From NCBI GenBank assembly GCA_028691845.1, contig JAQUYL010000008.1:1-64000 (forward strand): 64,000 bases of DNA. The letters are read 5' to 3'. Shown piece after piece: positions 36,742-44,373 of this stretch. How positions within the stretch are numbered: position 1 is the stretch's first letter; each line of letters starts with the position of its first letter. The stretch is from Opitutaceae bacterium (GTDB lineage Bacteria; Verrucomicrobiota; Verrucomicrobiia; Opitutales; Opitutaceae). A model generated the notes under the pieces. The model saw only the letters and a program-made list of their open reading frames with translations, did no database searches and had not been told where the DNA came from. The translations under genes were made by a program, and so were the position numbers.

Positions 36742-37593
36742 CTACAGCTTGAAGGAGAGACGGTCCCCCCGGACATTCAAACGGCTGATCTGGTCCGAGA
36801 TGTCGGTTGTCGCCAGGCGGCGGGCGTTGCGCTCGCGCACGAGCTCGGGGGCGGCCGGTTCAGGCCTGTAGGCCTGCCTGGAGGAAAGATCGACTGGAAT
36901 GATGCGGCTGCGGCGGGAGAAATTGCTGGCGACGTTCCTGAGGTCGATGGCGTGAACCGAGGAGCGCTGCACCCGGGGCGTGGAGACAACGAGGTCATCG
37001 TTGAGCAATCCGACCATCAATTCCGGATCAGCCTGTTCGAGCCGCTGGAGATTGGCGGCGATGAAGCGGGCGGAAGGAGAGTCGGACGCCGCCGCCGGCC
37101 CGGTGTCACTCCACCGCGTGACGTCTGCCGCATCCGCGACGGGAGCAGGAGCCGCGGCCGGCTCAGCCTTCGTCACGGAAACACGGTCGTCAAAGCGCAC
37201 AGCCTCAGGCTGGACCTCCGCGGCAATCGCCGGGGCAGCGAGCGGGGACCTCCGCAGGGTTGCGGACAGCGCCGGCGCGGTTGATACGGAGCTGGCTGCC
37301 GCCAAAACGGGCTGGGTTTCGAAACGGGCCGACGGGGAGGGGGAGTAATATTTCAGCGAAACGAAAGTGAGGGCCAGGACCGCCGCGGCGCCGACGGGCA
37401 GGCAGGCCGCGGGCCTCAGCAGGCTGCGGCTGAATCCTTGCCACCAGCGCTCCTTCTTGACGAGAGCAGCGAGTTGCTTCTCGCGGAGCTCGCGCTCAAA
37501 GGTCGTCCAAAATTCCTCAGACGGGCGCTCGGCACGTTTCAAGCGCAACAGGTCCTCCACGGTGATTTTGGGACGTTGATCGGGGCTGGGCAT
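36742..37593 (-). CDS. Single-pass membrane protein, probable partner of the ECF sigma factor
   Basis: 283 residues from ATG 37593 (PSPDQRPKITVEDLLRLKRA). A charged cytoplasmic N-terminal part of about 70 residues is followed by one transmembrane helix (LPVGAAAVLALTFVSLKYY, about 70-88), then an Ala/Pro/Ser-rich periplasmic segment of nearly 200 residues. It is 11 bases downstream of the sigma gene, the usual anti-sigma position and topology. The zinc-binding HxxxCxxC of ZAS anti-sigmas is absent, so the regulatory role is inference from topology and neighbourhood. The leftward terminator at 36650 ends the pair. Confidence 0.55.
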   Translation of the reverse strand: MPSPDQRPKITVEDLLRLKRAERPSEEFWTTFERELREKQLAALVKKERWWQGFSRSLLRPAACLPVGAAAVLALTFVSLKYYSPSPSARFETQPVLAAASSVSTAPALSATLRRSPLAAPAIAAEVQPEAVRFDDRVSVTKAEPAAAPAPVADAADVTRWSDTGPAAASDSPSARFIAANLQRLEQADPELMVGLLNDDLVVSTPRVQRSSVHAIDLRNVASNFSRRSRIIPVDLSSRQAYRPEPAAPELVRERNARRLATTDISDQISRLNVRGDRLSFKL

Positions 37594-37604
37594 AGTTGGC
37601 GGAA

Positions 37605-38285
37605 TCAGCGAAGGTATTTGCTCAGTTCGCCTTGCAGAAATTGTTTGGCGTAGTGCAGCCGCGAACGCACGGTACCTTCCGAGCAAGCCATGATTTCGGC
37701 GATCTCCGCATGACTGAGTCCATCAATTTCGAATAAAGTGATAACTGTTCGATGCTTGATAGACAATTTCTGCAGCGCTTCGTTCAATTTTTCATGTAGC
37801 TCCCGCATCTGGGCCTCACGGTCGGCTCCCTGTTTATCCGTCAGGGCATTAATAATTTCCGGATTAACCTCGCCTTCATTCATTTTCTCCAGGCTGAAAA
37901 AGGAACGCAGGCGGTTGCGCCGGAGGTGGCTGAGGGTCGAATGGACGGCGATCTTGTAAAGCCAGGTGAAAAAGGAGGACTGACCCTGGAACCGCTTGAT
38001 GGACTGGAATGCCTTGATGAAGGCTTCCTGCGTCAGGTCCGAGGCATCCTCCCGGTTGGAGGTCAGATTGTAAATCACCCCAAAGAGGCGCTCGCGATAT
38101 TTGCGGATGAGCTGATCGAACGCCGATACATCACCGGCCTGAACCTGGCGCACAATGACAAGATCGGCATCCGCCTCCTGCCGGCGTTCCGGAGAGGCGA
38201 CAAGGGGTTTGCCCAGTGTCTTGGTCAGGTTCACGCAATTCGCAGCATACGTGGCGCCGGCAAACAGGCAAACGGAATCTGACAA
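37605..38285 (-). CDS. RNA polymerase sigma factor, ECF (RpoE-like) group
   Basis: 226 residues. Region 2 is at about 55-120: FDQLIRKYRERLFGVIYNLT, EDASDLTQEAFIKAFQSIKR, then SSFFTWLYKIAVHSTLSHLR. Region 4 at about 165-220 holds LSIKHRTVITLFEIDGLSHA and the helix-turn-helix CSEGTVRSRLHYAKQFL. The N-terminal 40 residues are not conserved, so a start near residue 30 is possible. It directs transcription of a stress or envelope regulon, with the adjacent membrane protein as its likely regulator. Confidence 0.88.
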   Translation of the reverse strand: MSDSVCLFAGATYAANCVNLTKTLGKPLVASPERRQEADADLVIVRQVQAGDVSAFDQLIRKYRERLFGVIYNLTSNREDASDLTQEAFIKAFQSIKRFQGQSSFFTWLYKIAVHSTLSHLRRNRLRSFFSLEKMNEGEVNPEIINALTDKQGADREAQMRELHEKLNEALQKLSIKHRTVITLFEIDGLSHAEIAEIMACSEGTVRSRLHYAKQFLQGELSKYLR

Positions 38286-38430
38286 AACTGACTCCGAAGG
38301 GAACTTTTTGCACGACTACCTTTCGCCCGCGCCTCCCCGGCATTCGCAACCAAAGCCCGGTTGGCTGGTCTTTTGGGAGCGCGGCTCCCTGCTGTCGCGA
38401 GCAAGCTCGTCCCACCCTTTATCGCACCAG

Positions 38431-38474
38431 GCCGAAGCCAGCTTTCGGTGCATTGGACCCAACGCAGAAAAAAT
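38431..38474 (+). repeat. REP-like intergenic element, copy 1
   Basis: A 44-base unit with a hairpin (ccgaagccagctttcgg) followed by tgcattggaccc and an A-run. A close relative is at 40361-40404. Upstream shared sequence includes gcgagcaagctcg at 38398-38410 and a gggagc/gctccc hairpin at 38375-38389. It lies between the sigma-factor promoter side and the end of the polyprenyl synthase gene. Confidence 0.6.
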
Positions 38475-38507
38475 CCCCGGAGCCGGCGGCGGGAAAGACT
38501 TCAGCGT

Positions 38508-39560
38508 TCAAGCCGGCCGCGGCCCGACGGGGGGCGCCTGCAAGGCCTTCACCTGCGCCTTCAGCAAGTCGCCCAATTGCAGCAGCAACGGCACCGGGGA
38601 AAGCACGGCATGCGGCGCGAGAGCCTGCTCGGCAGCGGCCAGCTCGCCCTCGATGATGCGGACAATGGCCGGACCCACGCCCAGTTCATGCATCCGCTGT
38701 TTGCTGGCGGCCAGGGCGCCTGGCGTGCCTTCGCGCACTGCGGCAATGAGAGCCTCGCGCTCCTTCAATGCGAGCCTTTCGAGCAGGATCATGAGCGGAA
38801 GAGTGAGCTTGCCCGTGGCCACGTCAGTGCCGAGGGTCTTGCCCGTCCGCTGCTCTTCGCCCAGAAAATCGAGCAGATCGTCGTAGATCTGGTAACCGAT
38901 CCCCAGGTGGCGGCCGAAGCGCGCCGCAGCCTCGACAAATTCCGACCCGTGCCTCGAGAGGCGGCTGCCGAGATAACACGAGGAACGGAAAAGCTCGGCG
39001 GTCTTGAGATCGATGATGCGCCAGTAGTCCGCCATCGACAGGCTGAACTCACGCCGGTGCAGCGTCTGCATGATTTCGCCCGAGCAGACCCTGCGGGTGG
39101 ATTCGGACACGATGCGGCACACCTCCGTGGTGGGAAACTGGGCCGCAATATGCAGGGCCTGCGCAAAAAGCGCATCGCCCAGCAGCACGGCGGCATCGGA
39201 GCCATACGCCCGCGCAGCCGTCTGGCGGCTGCGCCGGATCTCGGCCCCGTCCATGATGTCGTCATGCACCAAGGTGGCGAGGTGGACCATCTCAATGACT
39301 CCCGCCGCCCTCACCAGGTCTCCGGACACCACGCCTTCACCCTGCCAGCCGCTGAAAAAGACCAGGGCCGGACGCAACCGCTTGCCGGTGGTGTCGAGGC
39401 AGTAGGCCGCCATGTCGCGGATTTCCGGCTCGAATCCCTCCACCTGGCTCCGCATGAAGTCATTCAACGCCGCCACCTGGGGGCCGATCCTCCGGAATAT
39501 CGCGCTGAAATCACGGGGGGCGCCAGAATCTTTGGAGGGGTGGTCGGTTGACCCGGACAT
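38508..39560 (-). CDS. ispB: Trans-polyprenyl (octaprenyl-type) diphosphate synthase
   Basis: 350 residues. It condenses isopentenyl diphosphate onto allylic primers to make the long isoprenoid tail of menaquinone or ubiquinone. Both aspartate-rich motifs are clear: VHDDIMDGAEIRRSR (first, DDxxD, about residues 98-112) and YQIYDDLLDFLGEE (second, about 227-240). GKRLRPALV marks the IPP-binding N-terminal block, and GTDVATGKLTLPLMILL the late helix. Chain length cannot be fixed, but length and residues fit IspB rather than FPP synthase. It is divergent from the CPBP gene, with a 43-base gap. Confidence 0.9.
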   Translation of the reverse strand: MSGSTDHPSKDSGAPRDFSAIFRRIGPQVAALNDFMRSQVEGFEPEIRDMAAYCLDTTGKRLRPALVFFSGWQGEGVVSGDLVRAAGVIEMVHLATLVHDDIMDGAEIRRSRQTAARAYGSDAAVLLGDALFAQALHIAAQFPTTEVCRIVSESTRRVCSGEIMQTLHRREFSLSMADYWRIIDLKTAELFRSSCYLGSRLSRHGSEFVEAAARFGRHLGIGYQIYDDLLDFLGEEQRTGKTLGTDVATGKLTLPLMILLERLALKEREALIAAVREGTPGALAASKQRMHELGVGPAIVRIIEGELAAAEQALAPHAVLSPVPLLLQLGDLLKAQVKALQAPPVGPRPA

Positions 39561-39603
39561 GGCGAGGCACGCTAGGAAGCTTTGCGGAAATGGCTAACAA
39601 AAT

Positions 39604-40269
39604 GTGCGGCCGATCTTGCCAGAACCCGTAGTCGTGCCGTTAGCTCCGTGTGTGTCCGGCCAGGATAATCCGTTGATTTTGGCGGCGTTCATCGCCGCCG
39701 GCGGCCTCTGCGGCAAATGGTGGCTCGACGACTACCGCGCCGCCCGGCGGGGAGCGCCGCGCGATCGTCCTCTCCCGGGGGCGTTGCCGGCGGAGGCACG
39801 GGCAAATCTCGTTGCCATCGCCGGCGCGCTGGGGCTTCTCGCCGCTGAAACCGCGGGGGAATACGCACTGGGCATCAGCAGAGAGCAGAGCCGCCTGACG
39901 GTGCTGGGAGGAGCCTATACGCTGGCGGCCGCGTTCGTCGAAGAGTTGATTTTCCGCGGCTATGTGGTGGTGGAAAACCGGGGCCGGCGGGTGCTGGTGG
40001 CGGGCATCGTGGCCGCCTCCGCCGTCTTCGCGCTGCTGCATCCATTTTTCTGGAGCTGGGAGGATGGCCGCCTCGCCCTGCACGGCGGCACGAAGGCGTG
40101 GTTCAGCACGGCGGCGGTCTTTGCCGGATCGCTGTGGTTCTACACCGTGCGTTTTTTCGCTCTCAATCCCCGGCGGTCGCTGGTGCCGTGCATCGCCGCC
40201 CATGGCGCCAAAAACCTGGGTGTGTTTGCCATCAAATTGGCGCAGGGCTTCGTCACCGGCTGGTGGTAG
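39604..40269 (+). CDS. CPBP-family intramembrane metalloprotease
   Basis: 221 residues from a GTG at 39604. Several hydrophobic helices are present. The CPBP (Abi) motifs appear in order: EELIFRG (about residues 113-119), FALLH (about 142-146) and a late HGAKN (about 200-204), which together form the catalytic Glu/His site of Rce1-type proteases. In bacteria such proteins are linked to prenylated-protein-like processing, bacteriocin self-immunity or unknown tasks; no bacteriocin gene is near. It shares a promoter region with the divergent ispB. Confidence 0.8.
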   Translation: MRPILPEPVVVPLAPCVSGQDNPLILAAFIAAGGLCGKWWLDDYRAARRGAPRDRPLPGALPAEARANLVAIAGALGLLAAETAGEYALGISREQSRLTVLGGAYTLAAAFVEELIFRGYVVVENRGRRVLVAGIVAASAVFALLHPFFWSWEDGRLALHGGTKAWFSTAAVFAGSLWFYTVRFFALNPRRSLVPCIAAHGAKNLGVFAIKLAQGFVTGWW

Positions 40270-40360
40270 CGGCCACATCCGCATTCCTCGGAGCCAGCCC
40301 CGGGGCATTCTCAACAAAGTCCATTTGGGCCTGTTTTGCGGTAGCGAGCATGTTCACTCC

Positions 40361-40404
40361 AAGCCGAAGCCGGCTTCGGCGCATTGGACCCGTCGCGAAA
40401 AAAA
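40361..40404 (+). repeat. REP-like intergenic element, copy 2
   Basis: A 44-base unit with a perfect 16-base palindrome ccgaagccggcttcgg (40364-40379), then cgcattggaccc and an A-run; homologous to 38431-38474. The A-run doubles as the T-tract of the minus-strand terminator that follows. Confidence 0.6.
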
Positions 40405-40429
40405 GGCCGCACGTTTTTGTCGTGCGGCC
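40397..40429 (-). terminator. Rho-independent terminator of the Ig-repeat gene
   Basis: On the minus strand GGCCGCACG (40429-40421) and CGTGCGGCC (40413-40405) form a perfect 9-bp stem with a 7-base loop, followed by at least seven T. It lies about 27 bases after the stop of the Ig-like protein gene. Confidence 0.88.
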
Positions 40430-40455
40430 CGGTTTGCGGCAGGGAATGTGCGGCC

Positions 40456-43400
40456 TTACGGGACTTCGTACCCCTGCACCAGGCAGATGCCGGTCGTACT
40501 GTTGTTGCCGCGGACTATGGCCGTGTAAGTGCCGGGCGGCAGGTCGATGAGAATGGCGGCGTCCTTACTGCCGCTGATCAGCGGAGTCGCTCCGGAGCGC
40601 ACCGCCGCATCGGTGACGAGCGCCGGATCGTTGCCCTTTTCCCAATCGTCATTTTCCCGCACGGGCACCCACGCGCTGCCCACCATCCGGACGAGCTCGA
40701 GCGTGGGATCCCCCAATAGTGATCTTCTCCAGTTGGGATTGTCCGGGTCGACATCCGTTAGCCCCGGGCCGACAGCCTGGATCAGCACTTTCTTCGACAT
40801 GGTGCCGTTGATGATGAACCCGGCGATGAGTTCGTTGCCGGCCCCGTTGACAAAGCCACGGGTGGAAATGGCGCTCACCTTCTGCGAGGAGAACGGCGCG
40901 AGCGTGTCCAGATCGTAGACGGACACGAGCGCGTTGCCTGTCGTGCCGCCAAAGCCGCTGACCAGCGCAGTGTAGGCGCCGGGCTCCAGCACGGTGTCAA
41001 TGGCCGCATCGCGCAGCGAGCTGTGGTTGGTGGCGATGCGCGTGCTGCCGCTGTATAGCTCAAGCTGCGGGTCGGCCAGCGAACTGGGGATACCCAGCGT
41101 GGGGCCGATACCCTGGACAATCAAATGCTTCGCGACGGTCCCATCCACGACAAAGCCGGCGATGAGGATATTGGCGCCCGAGCCGACATAGCCGCGGGTG
41201 GAGAGACCGCTAAACACGCCGTCACTGAAGGTGCCGCCCGTGACGGGCGCGCCGGTGAAGGCCGCTGTGACCGAGCCGGTCAGCTGGCCGGTGACCAGAC
41301 CGGTCGTGAGATCGATCGTGCCCTTGACGGTGTTGCCCCCGGAGGTGGTAATGGTGAACGCACCGGTGGAGGAGTCCACCTTGCCGTCGCCGACATCGGT
41401 GTACGCGCCGTCGCTGACGTAGAGCATGATGGACGCATCGGCCGCCACGATAGCGGCAAGCGTGCTGGCGGGCCGGTCGGTGAGGCTGCCGGTCAGATAT
41501 CCCGAGCCGAAGATATTGTTCGCAAAGGCCGCGGGATTGAAGCCGATCAGAATGAGCCGCCCATTGTCGAGCATGCCGCCGTTAAGGCTGTAACCGTCGG
41601 AACCCGCGACGCTGATCAGCGGCCGGCCGGCGCCATCGTTCTGGCTGAAGCCACCGTCCCCGTTTATCGTCATGCCCGGGTAGTAGAAGGTTTTCGCGAC
41701 CCCTCCAGTGGAGTGGCCGATGAACGTGGCCTTCCGGCCGCCCACGGTGACGCAGGCGAATCTGCCCTTTTCTGTCGGGCCTAGGTTGTATTCGCCGGTG
41801 TAAACCGCATCGGCATTGGCCGCACTGACCGTCAGCACGGTGATCGTGTCCGAGGTGGTCATGGTGCCGGCATTGTCGGTCGCAACGGCCGTGAGGCGGT
41901 AGGTGCCCTCGGATGTCGGGGCCCATCCAACCCGGTAGGGCGGGGAGGTGAGCGCCGTTCCGATAACCTGGCCGTTGATGTAAAACTGGACCGATTTGAT
42001 GGGGCCATCGGCGTCGCTGGCGATGGCGGACAGATAGTTGCTGCTGTTCACACGCACGGTACTGCCATTCGCGGGCGCGGTGAGGCTGATCGAAGGCGCG
42101 CGGTTGACGCTGACGGTGACTGTGGCGCCCGCCGACGTGGTCACGTTGCCCGCATCGTCCGTGGCCTGGGCCGTGACGGTGTAGGTTCCCGAGGCGGAGG
42201 GTGTCCACGAGGCGGAATAAGGCACCTTCGGGGCCGTGCCGATGAGCGCGCCGCTGGCGAAGAACTGCACCTGCTGGATGGTCCCATCCCGGTCAGCCGC
42301 CGTCGCCGCGAGCACAATCCCGGAGCCCATGCTAAAGCTCTGCCCGGCCGCGGGACTGTTGAGCGAGATCGTCGGCGGGAGGTTCGTGGTGATGATCACC
42401 TGCACCGCCGCGCTGGTGGTGAGATTGCCGATCTTGTCCTTCGCAATCGCCGTGAGCGCATAGACGCCGGAGGAACCCGGGGTCCAGATGAACTTGTACG
42501 GCGCGAGCGAGCTGGTCCCAAGGGGCTCCCCGTTGGCGAAGTATTCCACGGAGTCAATCGAACCGCCGCTGCTTGAGGCCGTGGCGGTCAGATTGATCGG
42601 GGTGCCGACCGTGTAGTAACTGAGGCTGGCCGGGCTGCTGATCGCCACCGTGGGGCCGCTGGAGCTCGGATCGACCGCCGTGACCGTCACGGCCGCGCTG
42701 GTGGTTACGTTGCCGTCGTTGTCCGTGGCCTTGGCGGTGATGCTGTAGGTGCCCAGGCCGGTGGGCGTCCATGTGGCGTTGTACGGATAAACCGCGTCCG
42801 TGGCGGCACTCTGGCCGCTGACGAAAAACTGCACGCTGGTGACGTTGCCGTCGGGATCGGCGGCTGTGGCGCTCAGCGAAACCGGCGTGTTGACCGTGAT
42901 CGAGGCGCCCGCGGTCGGGGCCGTGACGGATACGGTCGGAGGCAGCCCGATGGGCGCACCGCCGCCGCTGCCGCCGCTGGTCACGCTCACCACGACGCCG
43001 GCGGACATGCCGGACCCGCCCACACTGTTGGTGGCCATCGCCTTGATTGTGGAAGGCAGGGGCACGCCGTTGTCATCGAGCTTCAGCGTCAGCGTGGCCG
43101 TGATCATGTACGTGGAGCCGGTGGTGGGCGTGGTGGCCTCGCCCACGAACAGACCATCGACGAAAAACTGTACGGATGTGATCGGATTGCCACCTGGGTC
43201 GGTGGCTGTCGCCTTGATCTGGGAGGGAGAGCCGCCGGTCACGGTGGCGCCGGCCGTGGGAGTGGTCACCGTGACGGTGGGCGGCGCCGCCACCGTCACA
43301 GTGGTCGGTGCAGGCGTCGTGCTTGGCACTGTGCTCGTTGTTGAGGCAATGACGTTGTTCTTGTCGTCGTAGGCGAGGGCAACGAGCTTGTAAGAGCCCA

Positions 43401-44325
43401 CGACCGTCGGATGCCAGGCGAACGTATAGGGATAGCTGCTCTTCGTGCCAAAGAGCAAACCGTCAAGATACAATTCGACCTTGCCGATCTGGCCGCTGGC
43501 CGGCGGATTGGCATCCACAGCAATGCTGATATTGGAGGTCGAATCGGTGGGAATCGTTACAGTAGCGTTGTCCGCGGGCGAACTGATGACACATGTCGGC
43601 CCCGTACCGATCGGCGTGACCATGTTCAGCGTCTCTGTGGCAGTCCCGGCTAATGAAATCAACTTGTTGTCACTATCATAGGCTTGTGCCTCGATGGTAT
43701 GCGCAGCGGGTGCCGCGGGTGGCGTGTAGATGATCGAATAGGGATAAGTCGAATCAGAGCCAATCAACACGGCATCCGCATAGAAATCGATCCGCTGCAC
43801 GAACGCGTTGGTGCCAGTCATGCTCAAGGGTTGTGGGGTAGCTGTCGCCTGAATAACCACGGATGATCCATTGGGCACCAAGGAATTATCCACCGGACTA
43901 ATAATCTTTGTTCCCGTGGCAAAAAAACGTACCGCCAGAGAAGTAGCGGTGTTGGCTCCGTCCGTTGCCGTAACCGTGAAATAATACACCCCGGGCTCGG
44001 GAGGGGTCCAACTTACGGCGGCTTTAACTCCTGCAAGGGGTGCTACCGCAGGTGAGCCAAGCAACGCGCCGTTGACGTAGAATTTGTAAGTGAAACCGGC
44101 TGCAGGTGCAGTCCCAACTGCGAGTGCCTTAATGGTAATAGAGAGAGGAGCAGCAGGGTTATAAGTTTCGTAATTTTCGTTGGGAGTAGATCCTGCCACT
44201 GTGTCAACATCGGTGATGCTGACGGTCAGGATCGGCGACTGCTGGGCCAGCACCGGGAGGGCTGAGACCGCGAAGAGCAGGGTCAGGAGGGTCCCATAGC
44301 CGAGGGAGCGGAAGATTGTTTTCAT
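40456..44325 (-). CDS. Large secreted Ig-like repeat protein
   Basis: 1289 residues from ATG 44325, opening a signal peptide (LLTLLFAVSALPVLAQQ). Residues about 30-870 contain around nine bacterial Ig-like repeats of about 95 residues, each with a SVQFFVDG-type strand, an xxPYxxxWTP strand, and a TAxATDxxGNxTTS strand. After about 880 the pattern changes to a unique C-terminal region of about 400 residues, including paired STRGYVGSGANILIAGFVVD and STRGFVNGAGNELIAGFIIN modules that each precede a GIGPTL/AVGPGL motif, suggesting a duplicated domain. Two similar modules end in a TAIVRGNNSTTG segment. It follows the secretin gene by 48 bases, so it may be a surface protein exported or displayed by that system (inference). 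Confidence 0.82.
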   Translation of the reverse strand: MKTIFRSLGYGTLLTLLFAVSALPVLAQQSPILTVSITDVDTVAGSTPNENYETYNPAAPLSITIKALAVGTAPAAGFTYKFYVNGALLGSPAVAPLAGVKAAVSWTPPEPGVYYFTVTATDGANTATSLAVRFFATGTKIISPVDNSLVPNGSSVVIQATATPQPLSMTGTNAFVQRIDFYADAVLIGSDSTYPYSIIYTPPAAPAAHTIEAQAYDSDNKLISLAGTATETLNMVTPIGTGPTCVISSPADNATVTIPTDSTSNISIAVDANPPASGQIGKVELYLDGLLFGTKSSYPYTFAWHPTVVGSYKLVALAYDDKNNVIASTTSTVPSTTPAPTTVTVAAPPTVTVTTPTAGATVTGGSPSQIKATATDPGGNPITSVQFFVDGLFVGEATTPTTGSTYMITATLTLKLDDNGVPLPSTIKAMATNSVGGSGMSAGVVVSVTSGGSGGGAPIGLPPTVSVTAPTAGASITVNTPVSLSATAADPDGNVTSVQFFVSGQSAATDAVYPYNATWTPTGLGTYSITAKATDNDGNVTTSAAVTVTAVDPSSSGPTVAISSPASLSYYTVGTPINLTATASSSGGSIDSVEYFANGEPLGTSSLAPYKFIWTPGSSGVYALTAIAKDKIGNLTTSAAVQVIITTNLPPTISLNSPAAGQSFSMGSGIVLAATAADRDGTIQQVQFFASGALIGTAPKVPYSASWTPSASGTYTVTAQATDDAGNVTTSAGATVTVSVNRAPSISLTAPANGSTVRVNSSNYLSAIASDADGPIKSVQFYINGQVIGTALTSPPYRVGWAPTSEGTYRLTAVATDNAGTMTTSDTITVLTVSAANADAVYTGEYNLGPTEKGRFACVTVGGRKATFIGHSTGGVAKTFYYPGMTINGDGGFSQNDGAGRPLISVAGSDGYSLNGGMLDNGRLILIGFNPAAFANNIFGSGYLTGSLTDRPASTLAAIVAADASIMLYVSDGAYTDVGDGKVDSSTGAFTITTSGGNTVKGTIDLTTGLVTGQLTGSVTAAFTGAPVTGGTFSDGVFSGLSTRGYVGSGANILIAGFVVDGTVAKHLIVQGIGPTLGIPSSLADPQLELYSGSTRIATNHSSLRDAAIDTVLEPGAYTALVSGFGGTTGNALVSVYDLDTLAPFSSQKVSAISTRGFVNGAGNELIAGFIINGTMSKKVLIQAVGPGLTDVDPDNPNWRRSLLGDPTLELVRMVGSAWVPVRENDDWEKGNDPALVTDAAVRSGATPLISGSKDAAILIDLPPGTYTAIVRGNNSTTGICLVQGYEVP

Positions 44326-44373
44326 GGGCGGACCGGTTTGATCGGACTGGTGTCGCATGGCGGCACACCGTGA

